Shown here one piece after another: positions 41,134 through 51,439 of a stretch of 64,000 nucleotides of DNA; position 1 is the stretch's first letter; each line of letters begins with the position of its first letter. Position numbers and translations under genes: made by a program. This DNA comes from Conchocele bisecta. Taxonomy: Eukaryota; Mollusca; Bivalvia; Lucinida; Thyasiridae. The DNA lies in NCBI GenBank assembly GCA_029237695.1, contig CM055277.1, positions 45,108,242 to 45,172,241 on the forward strand. Reading direction: 5' to 3'. The notes under the pieces are model-generated. The model had not been told where the DNA came from and did not search any database. It worked only from the letters and a program-made list of their open reading frames with translations.

Positions 41134-41380
41134 TTTTTTCAAAAGTCAATTACCAATATAATTGGGACTACAATACCACCACCAACTTTTGGTTGGAGGT
41201 GGTATCATTTTGACTCCCTCTTTTCAAAATTATTTTCTCCAAAAATTCATAAATTTGCTGTCGGAAGACAATTTTCCTCGTTAACCAATTTTTTGATTTT
41301 TCGTGGGTGGTGGGGGTATTATAGAGGGTTATAAATTATATCACGGTAGGTGGTATCATTTAGACTCCCTTACTACTACT
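41134..41380. repeat. Polinton right terminal inverted repeat (247 bp)
   Basis: Inverted copy of 23639-23885, ending GACTCCCTTACTACTACT. It keeps the internal copy of the tip motif in a more intact form (GGTATCATTTTGACTCCCTC at about 41198) than the left TIR. Confidence 0.95.
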
Positions 41381-41385
41381 GGAGA
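41381..41385. other. Target-site duplication, right (GGAGA)
   Basis: GGAGA follows the right TIR tip and continues TATTCAAC, the repeat-unit sequence interrupted by the insertion. Confidence 0.75.
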
Positions 41386-42460
41386 TATTCAACATTATAA
41401 CGTATGTCCCAAATTGTTGACAACGAAGGGAAGGTCACCAAGGTGAAGGTCAGCCGAATTACACTGGTAGATATCAATGAATGTGAAGAAGCTATCGATA
41501 CATTTTGGAGATAATCCGACTAATGAATCAAGAGATATTCAACGTTTGGATTTACGTCCAAAATTATTGACATGAAGGTCAAGGTCACCATGGTCACGGT
41601 CGCCTGAATGAGACACTGCATGGGCGGATTCAGGGCGGGGGTGGACCCGGCGCGCGCCCTTCTAAAATTTGCCGAGTAAAGATTTTTTTTACAAGTTCGC
41701 GTTGCGATTTTATTGTTTATTGGGGGGTGCATCCAAATAATAAACGCGGGGCAGCTGCAGAATCGTTTTCAATCAAAAATCATGTCTAAACATACTGTGA
41801 CAGTGTCAATATTTTTGCTCCAAAATGCGCCAGAATGCAGGAAATGCGCTCGGCTACTCGATAATATAGTCAAGTATTGCAAAATAGTTACGCCCCCCCC
41901 CCGTAACCCGAAATCCTGGATCCGCGCCTGCACTGGGTGGATAGCCATCAATGTGAGGAAGCTATTGATGAAGTTTGGTAAAGGACCCGACTAACAGATC
42001 AGAAGGTATTCAACATTTGGAGGTACAATGCATATATGTACATACTTATGGACAAAAAGGTTACGGTCACTAAGGTGAAGGTCACCAAAATGACAGAGGT
42101 TGGATAGCCATCGATGTAAGAAAGCTATTGATGACATTTGGTAATGATCCAACTAACAAATCAAGAGGTATGGCAAATTTGGCTACGTTCAAAATCCAAA
42201 ATGTATGTCCCACAAAGGATAATGTCGCCAAGGTGAAGGTAAAAGTCACCTGAATGACAGTGGTTGGATAGCCATCAATGTGAGAAAGCTATTGACGGAT
42301 CAAGAGATATGGGAAATTTGGCTACATCAAAACATTATGTCCCACAAAGCTTAAGGTCACCAAGGCGAAGGTCAAGGTCACCAGAATGAAACTGATTGGA
42401 TAGTTATCAATGTGAGGAAGCTATTGATGAATTTTGGTAATGATCCAACTAACTGATCAA
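41386..42460. repeat. Tandem repeat array, right part (~130-160-bp units)
   Basis: Units with GGTCACCAAGGTGAAGGTCA, GGATAGCCATCAATGTGAG, GAAGCTATTGATGA and AACTGATCAAGAGATAT, five or more copies. It is continuous in sequence type with 23330-23638 once the Polinton is removed. One unit is interrupted by the insertion at about 41624-41934. Confidence 0.8.
41624..41934. mobile_element. Small nested insertion in the tandem array
   Basis: A block beginning GGGCGGATTCAGGGC and ending CCTGGATCCGCGCC interrupts a repeat unit; CTGCA flanks both sides. Its ends are roughly inverted. It contains a poly-C run and no gene. Confidence 0.5.
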
Positions 42461-42566
42461 GACGACACCGATACCGACGACGCTTTCGGCGGCCATGCCG
42501 CCACCGGAATCGTGACCGCTATGTCTCTTTCCACTATCATCGGTGAAACAAAAAGGAACAATATAT

Positions 42567-42799
42567 ATGTGGCTGCGACTGAAGCAATGGGGCTTATGGG
42601 TTTTGCAACCACTGTAGATCCAGATCAGCCTGTGCATCCGCACACTCTGATCAGGATCTGCAATGTTCGCCATTCCATCAATGAAACACCGATCATGCTT
42701 CTAACACGAATATAGATCGTTATCACGCTACAGATGTGTGCTATTTGATCTGGAGCTACACTGGTAAAAGCCCCATTTCTCCAGTCACAGCCACATATA
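42567..42799. mobile_element. MITE of the TGGCTGTGACTGGAG family
   Basis: Ends ATGTGGCTGCGACTGAAG and CCAGTCACAGCCACAT are inverted copies; the core contains CAGATCAGCCTGTGCATCC and its inverted partner. It stops 8 bp from the splice donor of the Ig exon at 42808. Confidence 0.8.
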
Positions 42800-42807
42800 A
42801 TGTTTAC

Positions 42808-43068
42808 CTGAATCATACAAGCGTACAGGTTTCAACCTGAGGCTCGATGCTTTCTCCTCTGGAAAACTCAATGTGGATGAATTGAGCGAAAATCTTGAAT
42901 TTCTTGTCGGTTGAATGACTTTGTTGTTGTATGTCCACCAGTACGTGAATTCCTCTGTCTCTGGATACCCAATGGCGACAATTTTACAAGTCAGTACGAG
43001 TTCCGTGTCATTGCCATTGTATACGTTCAGTGGCGACTGTGTGATCTCTATACCCATAACATAGCCTC
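42808..43068 (-). CDS. Host gene exon: immunoglobulin domain
   Basis: Acceptor CATATTGCAG, donor GTAAAC, 261 bp, phase 1 to 1. Encodes GYVMGIEITQSPLNVYNGND, LVLTCKIVAIG, TYWWTYNNK and SSLRLKPVRLYDSG: Ig strands B (Cys), C (Trp) and E-F up to the D-S-G before Y-x-C. The missing Y-x-C is supplied by the exon at 21338, 21.5 kb downstream, after a phase-correct join. Upstream it joins in phase to the last VWA exon. The intron to the next exon contains the whole Polinton copy 2. Confidence 0.87.
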
Positions 43069-43089
43069 CTGCAATATGTGACAAGATCA

Positions 43090-43385
43090 GTAGCCTATTT
43101 CACCAACATAGCAAAGTATACTTATCTAGTAAAGTATACTTTGAGGGAGAAATTTTCAATTTAAGGATAATTTTAGTGTACTGTATTTATTACATTTATC
43201 ACAGCCATTTTGGCTGTGATAATGTAATAAATTCAGTATAAAATTAACTGCATACTTTTAATCATCTTAAATATATGCAGTCGTTAGTTCTATATGAAAT
43301 AATGCATTTCGTGAAAAATAAATGATTACTTCCTCAAAAGTATACTTTGCTAGATAAGTTTAGCAATCTTGATGAAATTGCCTGC
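43090..43385. mobile_element. GTAGCC-type MITE, complete
   Basis: The arms GTAGCCTATTTCACCAACAT and the inverse near 43345-43385 flank a core with a perfect palindrome around CAGCCATTTTGGCTG. It lies 22 bp upstream of the Ig exon acceptor. Confidence 0.75.
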
Positions 43386-43421
43386 AGAACATGTGAACAA
43401 GTGTAAGGGAATACCAGGCTA

Positions 43422-43952
43422 GTGTATTTTGTTACCAAGTCTGTAGTGACCCTGTGGAGACCCTGGCAGGTCTGCAGCCAAGGGCGGATTCGCCTATTTA
43501 GCACTTACATATCAGACAACAACCATCCGCATCCAGCAATAGCAAACAGAAGTGGAAAATCAAATAGAATTATAGATAGTCTGGGTGAGATAATAGGCAT
43601 AGGCATAGGTGAAGAGGAGATGCCTTCTAATCCTCCAAGTATGGACTCACTCCTAACAACCAAATCACCAAAATCGTCACACAGGCAGCCCATGCCGGAC
43701 ACCCCCGACTCACCGAGTTTTGTGCTTGGGCTGTCTGACATATCTAACAATAGCCCAAGCGATAACATTAACCCTAAAAATATGAGCGACGTTCAGAATT
43801 GCCAGACGATCACTGCTAAAAACAACAAGAGGGCCATGATGGCCCTACTTCGCTCACCTGACTCCATGAACACCAGAGGAGAATGTGACATTGAGTTCAT
43901 ATATGTTTTAAAAAAATTGTGCTATTTTTTGATGGCGGTCATCTTGGATTAA
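43422..43952 (+). other. Open frame of 176 codons, unassigned
   Basis: A long frame on the plus strand, Ser/Pro/Asn-rich, with IGIGIGEEEMPSNPPS and HRQPMPDTPDSPSF. No ATG at the beginning and the last part (ATGATGGCCCTACTTCGC) is a dispersed repeat. It may be a decayed transposon ORF or chance. I do not recognise a domain. Confidence 0.25.
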
Positions 43953-45360
43953 GCGATGACTCTCATTTTACCAAATCTGAAAATGCTTTCACCCAAGGAT
44001 CTTAACTTACTATGAAGTTTGGCCAGCATCGGCCATGTGGTTCCTGAGAAAATGACATTCAAAATCTCGAATAAATGTACCTTTTGGCGGCCATCATGGA
44101 TGACATAATCATCCGATTCCGACAAATATTGCACCAGAGCAATCGCCTCATCAATACCTTCAATTTGATATATGACATGAGCATATTCGGTCAAAAATAA
44201 AATTTGACCCCAATTTGACACCACGGGCCACGCCCATTTTTGATCCCGGGGTCACGATTTTAACACCTTTGAAAGAGCATTCTACATCGATCATTCCTAG
44301 CAAGTTTCGTCGAAATCCGTCTGTCGGTTCATGAGCTATTCATGTGCTATTTTTAGACGGCGGCCATCTTGGATTAGCGACGACCTCCGTTTTAACAACT
44401 GAAAATACTTCACCATGGGCCAAGCGGTTCGTGTGAAGAAGAATTTTTAAATCTCTAATAAAATAACGACCTTTTGACCTTCGGCGGCCATCTTGGATGA
44501 CGTGACCATCTAATTTCGACAAAAATGTACTTGAGCGATCGCCTCTCTGATACCTTCGATTTGATATAGATATGACCATATTCGGTCAAAAATGAAATTT
44601 GCCCCCAATTTGACCCCACGGGCCACGCCCATTTTTGACCCCGGGATCACCATTTTAACAACTTTGAAAGAGCATTGTACAGCGATAATTCTACTAAGTG
44701 TCATCGAAAACTGGTTGGCGGTTCATGAGAATAATTTGTTTTGAGAATTTGTGCTATTTTTAGACGGCTGCCATCTTGGATTAGCGACGACCTCTGTTTT
44801 AACAAATCTGAAAAGGCTTCACCTATGGACCATAACTGTGAAGTTTGGCCACCATGGGCCAAGCGGTTTGTGTGAAGAAGAATTTTGAAATTGCTAATAA
44901 AAGAACGACGTTTTGAACTTTCGGCGGCCATCTTGGACGACATGACCATCCAATTTCGACAAAAAATGTACCAGAGCGATCGTCTCTTTGATACCTTCGA
45001 TTTGTCAAAAATAAAATTTGACCCCAATTTGACCCCACTAGCCACGCTCATTTTTGACCCGGGGTTACCATTTTAACGAATTTTAAAGAGCATTGTACAT
45101 TGATCATTCCTGCCAAGTTGTGTCTAAATCCGGATGGTGATTCTTGAGAAGAAGATTGTTGAAGCATTTGTGCTATTTTTAGACGGCGGCCATCTTGGAT
45201 TACGTAATGACGTCATTTTAACAATTTTATAATCCCCCTACCTAAGGACCATGACCATGAAGTTTGGTGACTATAGGTACAATCGTTACCGAGGCGAAGA
45301 CGTTTGAAAATGTTCACGGACGGACGGACGGACGGACGGACGGACTTACGGACGACCATT
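43910..45360. repeat. Tandem repeat, ~415-bp units
   Basis: GTGCTATTTTTAGACGGCGG recurs near 43918, 44342, 44752 and 45168. Units also share CCACGGGCCACGCCCATTTT. The array ends in an ACGG microsatellite (45313-45347) and TATGCCCCCC, a layout also seen at 52.9 kb. Confidence 0.85.
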
Positions 45361-46830
45361 ATGCCCCCCCACTACTCGTTGAGGTGGGTATAATAGGATT
45401 ATCCATGCCCGCTTGTAGGTAATGAAAAGGAATACCAGGTAAATATAGTTTAATGGTAGCCAGCCGAAGTTGCAAGAACTTGTGGGAAAAAGTCACAAAA
45501 TAAATTAGCAAATCCTCGCTTACAGAAGGTAAATCTGCTTGCCATGTATTCCCGCCTGACAATGAAAGAAACTTCTTGAAACACTGCATGCCTCTCTGAT
45601 AAACAGACCTCGTCGTAGGGGACACCGACGCCTGCCACAAATTTGTTACTTCCCTTTCAAATTCAGCTGGAGCTCGGAAACCGGAACACACCGCTCTGGT
45701 AGCCTGTCTGCCACTGGTGCAAATCATCGGAACTATGTACGACACAAATGCACGACCCGGAGAAATCACCAGGAATGCAAAATTGAGATGTCCCAGTAGA
45801 TAATGTTTCACCCCATCAGGATCCAGCAAATAGCCTGTGACAAGCAGTCAAACATTTTGGGGCTAGATCGACTTCCAAAAACTAATCTGGTAGAAATAAT
45901 ACATATCATCCCATTTAATGACCCCAAAGGGCCACAACTTCTGGACAGGAATCTGTTTAAAAGCATCCCTAATTTCCACATTACAAAATTTACTCCCAAT
46001 GCCTTGCTTTCTTGTAATATATATGGCACAGTCAATTGTAACATATGTCAAAGAGTATTCCTCTTTATCTATAAGGTCCTTAAGACTTGAATGTAAAATA
46101 GTATCATGGGGTGCTGAGAAATCCACAATCAATCTCTTTTTCCCAGAGTACTTTCCCTCAGCTACACCGATTGGACTGATGCAATATTGTGAAAATGGTA
46201 ATGAATTAAACGGGCCGATCACATATCATTTTTCAAGTTCAGACTGAACCAACTGTGAAGTTATGCCATGCTGCTTGATTGCCCACAACAAGTTTCTATA
46301 CCCAAAAGGTAACTTAGGTAACTGTGAAATTTCTGTTTCGAAACCGTGCAAAAAACCATGAAGTAGGTAATTACTAAAGTTATTGTCCGGATGGCGTTTC
46401 AACTCATCAGCCAATTCATGAACATGAATAGGGCTTACCCGAGATATTATCTCAGGTTGGAATTCTCTGTCCCTGGCCTTTCCATTTGTTTGAGTTTTCA
46501 CAATTACATTTAGAGTGATCCTTGCCTTTGCATAGTGAGCACGCATGAATTAACTTGCAATGAGAAACCCAACATCCACGTTGGGTGTTGAAAGTGTTAC
46601 AAATTTCATTCTCATTTATGTATCACCCGCATTCGACGAAAGATGTCCCTGTTTGTGTTCCCGCGATATGCCATACTGCCAACATTCGGACTCGCTGGTG
46701 TAGCGACCACCTGATTAGTTACAGAATCATTTGTGCGTATCACTAGTGAAGGACAAAAGTCAGACATATGCAGCGTGCTTCCACACCTTGCACAAGCATT
46801 GGCTTTGTAATTAGAAAATATGGAACACTA
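45359..46830 (-). mobile_element. DIRS-type retrotransposon fragment
   Basis: Minus strand, in order: a gag-type zinc region at about 46790-46490 (CNTFNTQRGCW...CKLIHACSLC); a pre-RT segment (SPIHVHELADELKRHPDNN, 46546-46226); reverse transcriptase motifs (KKRLIVDFSAPHD, CNVEIRDAFKQIPVQ, about 46222-45863; FGSRSSP about 45880); and the N-terminal part of a tyrosine recombinase (WQASVSPTTRSVYQRGMQCF, 45829-45359). Several frame changes; the catalytic part of the recombinase is missing. RT followed by YR is diagnostic of DIRS-like elements. Confidence 0.8.
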
Positions 46831-47339
46831 CAGAGTGTTATGTCTTACAGACCAATCAATCTTAATTCCATTGAATCTGTGATGGGCAGCTGCTTCGGCA
46901 GAGAACATCTTGTGATACTCGTAAAACCTCTTCTCAGAATAACGAGTCGCCATGTTGATAATATCCCGTTCGTACAAATCTAGCTCCGATATTCAATAGC
47001 GTTTTCTCCGTGTTTGATCTGACTATGCATGTGAAGTTTTGTGAAGATCAGATAGATGGTATTCGAATTAACACACAGAAAATAAAATTGTCTACCGACA
47101 GACAAAGAAACGGACAGAGAGGGCGATCAATATATACCCCGACCCAGATCACTATTGTGGTGGCATAAAATCAGTATCCAAAGCCAAAAATGCCGAAGTG
47201 AATAAATCGAGTCATTTTCATTCACCCATTACACACATTCTTTAGAATAAATTTTAGGTGGAACATTAAGGTTTTAAATAGTCGACAGCTATAAGATTCA
47301 AGTAAACACCAAGCATGTTGTATTACCAACATCATTTAC

Positions 47340-47552
47340 CTTCACATGCGCTTTTCACCAGAGATCCCTTAATCGAGTTCAGGGAGCTGAAATCTGTAAC
47401 CTCGAACACATGCTTGGAGTCGGGATCGGTTGCCATGCCATTCAACTCGGTTGTCCTGACACCACTACCAACGCCGATGGAGAAAACAGTGACACCTAGA
47501 TCTCGCAAGGCGCCTGCCTCCTTTATTGTGGAAGTTTCGTTGTCCGACTGTC
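47340..47552 (-). CDS. Host gene exon: VWA domain, C-terminal part
   Basis: Acceptor GCCATTGCAG, donor GTAAAT, 213 bp, phase 1 to 1. Encodes GQSDNETSTIKEAGALRDLG, VTVFSIGVGSG and DSKHVFEVTDFSSLNSIKGS, the last strands and helices of a von Willebrand A domain. The joined codon with the previous exon completes A-T-D-G, the third metal-site segment. Confidence 0.87.
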
Positions 47553-47589
47553 CTGCAATGGCACGGTTACATGGGCTGACTGATAATTG

Positions 47590-48480
47590 CCATGTGACAG
47601 TTCCACGAATGGATTGGACACTGCAATGGCTATGCTAATGTCAACCCCAGTAACCTTGACATTGCAATTAACAGTCAGGCAATTGCAATGTCAAGGTTAC
47701 TGGGGTTGATTGACAATGGCAATGCTAACTTACTGGGGTTTACTGGCAATTTCAATGTAAAGGTCACTGGGGTTGATTGACAATTGCAATGCTAAATTAC
47801 CGGGGTTTACTGGCAATTTCAATGTCAAGGTTACTCGGGTTTACTGGCAGTGCAATGTCATGGTTACTCGAGTTAACTGGCATTTGCAATGTCAAAGCTA
47901 CTGATGAACTGGCCACTGTAGTGTCGAGTATAGTGTGGTTGACAGGTAATTGTGATGTCAATGTTACAGTCATTAACTAGCAAGTACATGTATAATGTCA
48001 AAGCTACAATGGTTAACTGGCAATTGCAATGTCAGGGTTACTGGGAATAACTGCAAATTGCAATGTTTTCTGGAATTGACTGGCAACTGAAATGTCAAAG
48101 TTACCGGTACTGGGGTTGATTGGCAATTGCAATATCAAGGTTATTGTAATTGAGTGGCAATGTCATGGTTATTGAGGTTCACTGGTGATGGAAATATCAA
48201 GGTAACTGGGGTTAATTGGCAATTATAATGTCAAGGTTACTGTAGTTGACAGGTAACTGTAATGTCAAAGTTGCACCATAGTTAACTGGTAATTACATGT
48301 ACAATGTCAGTGTTTCTCGAGTTGAGTTGCAATTGCAATGTCAATATTACTGGGTATGCCTGGAAATGGTAATATCAAGTTTACTGTCTACGAGTGACAA
48401 TGCCATGGTTATTGAGATGCAGGGGTGATGTCAAGGTCACTGGGGTTACATGGCAATTATAATGTCATTAGCTACAGTGG
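47590..48480. repeat. Minisatellite in a VWA intron (GTCAAGGTTACTGGGG units)
   Basis: More than 15 imperfect units of about 40-55 bp with TGGCAATTGCAATGTCAAGG and TTACTGGGGTTGA. It fills most of the intron between the second and third VWA exons. Confidence 0.85.
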
Positions 48481-48598
48481 CTGACATGATCTATGGAAGT
48501 GTGATGTATATCACATTATATCTATGCAGATATGCACATTAATGAAAGTGATAAAACATATACATAGTAAATAAAAAATAATTGAAAGAAAAATCATT

Positions 48599-48840
48599 CG
48601 TGGCTGTGACTGGAGAAATGGGGCTTATAGGTTTTGTGACCCATGCAGATCCAGATCAGACTGTACATCCGCACAGTCTTATCAGGATCTGGACTATACG
48701 CTATTCCATCAATGAAACACCCGTCATGCATCTACGAAGCAATATATATCGCTCTGATGCTACAGGAGTGTGCTGTTTGATTAGGCGTTACACTGGTCAC
48801 AAAATCCATAAGCCCCATTTCTCCAGTCACTGCCACATTT
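48599..48840. mobile_element. MITE of the TGGCTGTGACTGGAG family
   Basis: Ends GTGGCTGTGACTGGAGAAAT and ATTTCTCCAGTCACTGCCAC are inverted; about 240 bp. 43 bp from the VWA exon at 48884. Confidence 0.8.
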
Positions 48841-48883
48841 AATGATAGTGGAATACACAGGTTATGCGGTATATGCCACTCAC

Positions 48884-49002
48884 CATCAGTAGCAATAATA
48901 GCAATTTTTGCTGCATTGCTTCTCATTCCATTTGTGGCATTGAAAACATTCACTCTCGTATATTTGATGGCACCGTACGTATTAGTTCCACCACCTGCAT
49001 AG
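48884..49002 (-). CDS. Host gene exon: VWA domain, middle part
   Basis: Acceptor TATTTTCTTTTCAG at 49003, donor GTGAGT, 119 bp, phase 2 to 1. Encodes YAGGGTNTYGAIKYTRVNVF then RSNAAKIAIIATDG. G-G-T-N-T is the second MIDAS segment and A-T-D-G the third. A nearer AG (after TATGCAG) would break the frame, so the upstream acceptor was chosen. Confidence 0.85.
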
Positions 49003-49118
49003 CTGAAAAGAAAATACATTTTGATGAAGAAAAAACATGCTAAGAATTAACTAATTTTCAATGAAGATATTTTCTTCCATTGTGTTGTATATGTATACTC
49101 ATAACATAATATATAACT

Positions 49119-49270
49119 GGGGGCTGTTTCACTAAACTTTGTACGACTAAAATGTTCGAAAGTGCAAACTTATGATAGTCTGTAAATTTCACATCAACAA
49201 CATTTCCAGACGATCCAAATGTTGCACTTACGAAGATTTTAGTCGTACAAAGCTTAGTGAAACGGGCCCC
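49119..49270. mobile_element. Foldback element (TTTCACTAAACTTTGTACGA type)
   Basis: GGGGGCTGTTTCACTAAACT and AGCTTAGTGAAACGGGCCCC are inverted ends of a 150-bp element. A diverged arm is at about 15702. Confidence 0.8.
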
Positions 49271-49559
49271 AGATGTACAGGCCGATCAGGCTCTACAGTG
49301 AATTATGTCTGTGACTAGAGCAATGCTGACAGCTGATCCTATGGTCGTGGGTTTCAGCCTCACAAGAGGTAATGGGTTGAGTCCTTGAGCAAGACACTTT
49401 ATCCACACTTCTTCAGTCCATCCAGCTGTATATGGTACCGGTTAATTACTGGGAAAACTCGATTGTATTTGATTGTATGTACATGTGTATATGAACAAAA
49501 TATGATACTGTACATCCCCGAAAGGGGGTGTTGCAGTATAAATAGATAGTAAAAGTTAA

Positions 49560-49740
49560 AAAAAGGGTTTAACATCCCAGCCAAAGCGAAGGTCATTTAG
49601 CGACATATAGAGTCTCATCCGACAGACCAGTGGGATGGAAATACTATGAAAGTATGTTTGATGCCTAGGTGAGGTTTGAACCCACAATCTCCGGATTTGA
49701 AATCAGGTGTTCGAACCCCTAGGCCACAATCCATCCGTAG
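49560..49740 (-). mobile_element. tRNA-derived SINE
   Basis: On the minus strand the head has box A TGGCCTAGGGG and box B GGTTCAAACCT at normal tRNA spacing (about 30 nt). The following body contains CATCCCACTGGTCTGTCGGA, also found near 19960 and 22720. Confidence 0.65.
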
Positions 49741-49763
49741 TATAAATAGAATAAGAAGAAAAC

Positions 49764-50001
49764 CTGGTTTGAGAGACAGCTTGTTTGATGGCAGTTTTGT
49801 CGAAGTATTGGTTCAGATAGAACTGAAGGTGCGCATCGCTACTAAACGTGACCAAGCCGATGTGGGTTTCACTCTGGCTAACTGGGAAACCATCTACTAC
49901 TTTGTTGACGAATGTTAACATCGTTTGGAAGTTTTGTGCGTTCACACTGCCGGATGCGTCGAGAACAAACACAACGTCCACTGGCAGAGTCAGGTTACAC
50001 T
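49764..50001 (-). CDS. Host gene exon: VWA domain, N-terminal part
   Basis: Acceptor TTTTATTGTACAG, donor GTTTTC, 238 bp, phase 1 to 2. Encodes CNLTLPVDVVFVLDASGSVN, the D-x-S-x-S metal-site motif, then FVNKVVDGFPVSQSETHIGL and VTFSSDAHLQFYLNQY. Adhesive extracellular domain that would bind a ligand through a divalent metal. Upstream exons with a start codon or signal peptide are not seen in the window. Confidence 0.87.
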
Positions 50002-50029
50002 CTGTACAATAAAACACAAAGAAAGGATG

Positions 50030-50215
50030 TTTATATGTGGCTGCGATTGGAGAAATTGGTCGCATTTGTTCTGCAACCAGTGTAGATCCAGATCAGCCTG
50101 TGCATCCGCACAATCTGATCTCGATCTACACTGTTCGCCATTCCATCAATGAAACATCCATCATGCTTCTAACACACACTTTAGATCTTTATCAGGCTCC
50201 AGGAGTGCGCTATAT
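50030..50215. repeat. Partial MITE of the TGGCTGTGACTGGAG family
   Basis: ATGTGGCTGCGATTGGAG start and the CAGATCAGCCTGTGCATCCG core are present; the right end is replaced by the next MITE at 50221. Confidence 0.7.
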
Positions 50216-50220
50216 GATCA

Positions 50221-50525
50221 GTAGCTGATTTCACCAAAATTGCTAAGTTTACTTATTTAGCTAAGTATACTTTGAGGGAGTATTCATTTATTTTCCCCAA
50301 AATGCACTATTTCATATAGTACTAATGACTGCATATATTTGATGAATAAAACTATGCAGAATTATCATACTGAATATATTACATTATCACAGCCAAAATG
50401 GCTGTGATAATGTAATAAATTCAGTATAATAACAAATTATAAATTTATCCGTAAATTAAAAATGTCTCCCTAAAAGTGTACTTAGCAAGATAAGTATACT
50501 TTGCAATTTTGGTGAAATCGGCTAC
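50221..50525. mobile_element. GTAGCC-type MITE, complete
   Basis: GTAGCTGATTTCACCAAAAT is inverted at the right end (ATTTTGGTGAAATCGGCTAC). The centre is a 37-bp perfect palindrome (TTACATTATCACAGCCAAAA and inverse). Confidence 0.85.
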
Positions 50526-50884
50526 AGAAGATACATTGGTCACATATGCCCTATTTCTCCAGGCACAGTCTGTATTGCCTCATTTGCATGTGATGAATTC
50601 CATAATCATTTTACAAGAATAAAATACACATTGAATTTGAAATCAGTGGGTACAATATGTTTTAACCAAGAACACCAAATCATCCGAATGTAACAAACAC
50701 GCACCTGCCTAAAATTGCAAGTACTTCTAAACTGTACGGCCTCGATAAAAATTCTTCCGCCGTAAGTAATTACTCTTTTATATTCACCTTTGGCTTATAA
50801 AATGCACACTCCGTTTGCAAAAATAATATACACATTTAATTTGAAATCCGTGGGTAAAATGTTCATTAGACACAAAGCTTATCT

Positions 50885-50943
50885 GTAGCCTACTTCATCA
50901 ACTCCCCAAAGTATATTTTGGGGGAGTTGATGTAATAGGCTAC
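50885..50943. repeat. Solo-arm palindrome of the GTAGCC-type MITE
   Basis: GTAGCCTACTTCATCAACTC is mirrored by GAGTTGATGTAATAGGCTAC around an AAAGTATATTTTGGG centre, a minimal 59-bp foldback. Confidence 0.75.
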
Positions 50944-51099
50944 AGGAGACCTGCATATATTTTAAGTTTTACGACAAGCAGGGGTCAATTTGTACTTGAA
51001 AACGGTCAGTTTGATCGGCTAAGACTGAGCACAGGTCAGACTTCACAAACAAATTCCGAGATTTTGTGCACGAGCACTCTGAATGTGCTCAGCATGTTG

Positions 51100-51373
51100 T
51101 ATAACCCTTAGGATATGGGAAACAAAAATTATAGTTGGCTGTTGTTTTGTGTTTTGTCTTCTTTCTAAAACAAACATGGTTTGACAACATTTTAGAATCA
51201 TTTCCTTTGTCAAACCATGTTGTTGATCAGTGCAAGGTATTCCACGGTTTCAGTCCGCTTACTATGTCGTTCCTTTCCCCCTTACATAGTGGTTAGTTAT
51301 ATTTATTGGACTAGTTGTTGATGAGAAAAATGAAAAACAAACAGCAGACGACGAAATTTAATTCAGCATTGTA
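51100..51373. mobile_element. MITE related to 22.8-23.0 kb
   Basis: Arms with AACCCTTAGGATATGGG and GCATTGTAAGTG ends and GTTTGACAACATTTTAGAATC inner sequence; a short unrelated insertion (about 51225-51310) interrupts it. Confidence 0.55.
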
Positions 51374-51439
51374 AGTGATACTCATGGGTCCCTATTTCTG
51401 TGCCATCAAAGTCACAGGCACCCGTCTCAGAGACAATTC

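Larger units (their letters stand above)
23639..41380. mobile_element. Polinton/Maverick copy 2, end to end (17.7 kb)
   Basis: Bounded by 247-bp inverted repeats with AG...CT tips and a GGAGA duplication. It encodes the hallmark set: protein-primed family B polymerase, rve integrase, FtsK/HerA-type packaging ATPase and double-jelly-roll-type capsid protein, plus penton-like, fibre-like and several small membrane proteins. Size and content are typical of Polintons (usually 15-20 kb). Integrase, ATPase and capsid are intact; polymerase, penton, fibre, coiled-coil and ~480-aa genes are broken, so the copy is not autonomous as assembled. It is inserted in a tandem repeat within a host intron. Confidence 0.95.

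Noticed and set aside
43422..43952. Host coding exon on the plus strand
   Set aside because: No ATG, no recognised domain, no clear splice signals, and the end overlaps a dispersed repeat; listed only as an unassigned frame.
47590..48480. CRISPR-like array of short repeats
   Set aside because: Units are contiguous and degenerate without unique spacers, in a eukaryotic intron; it is a minisatellite.
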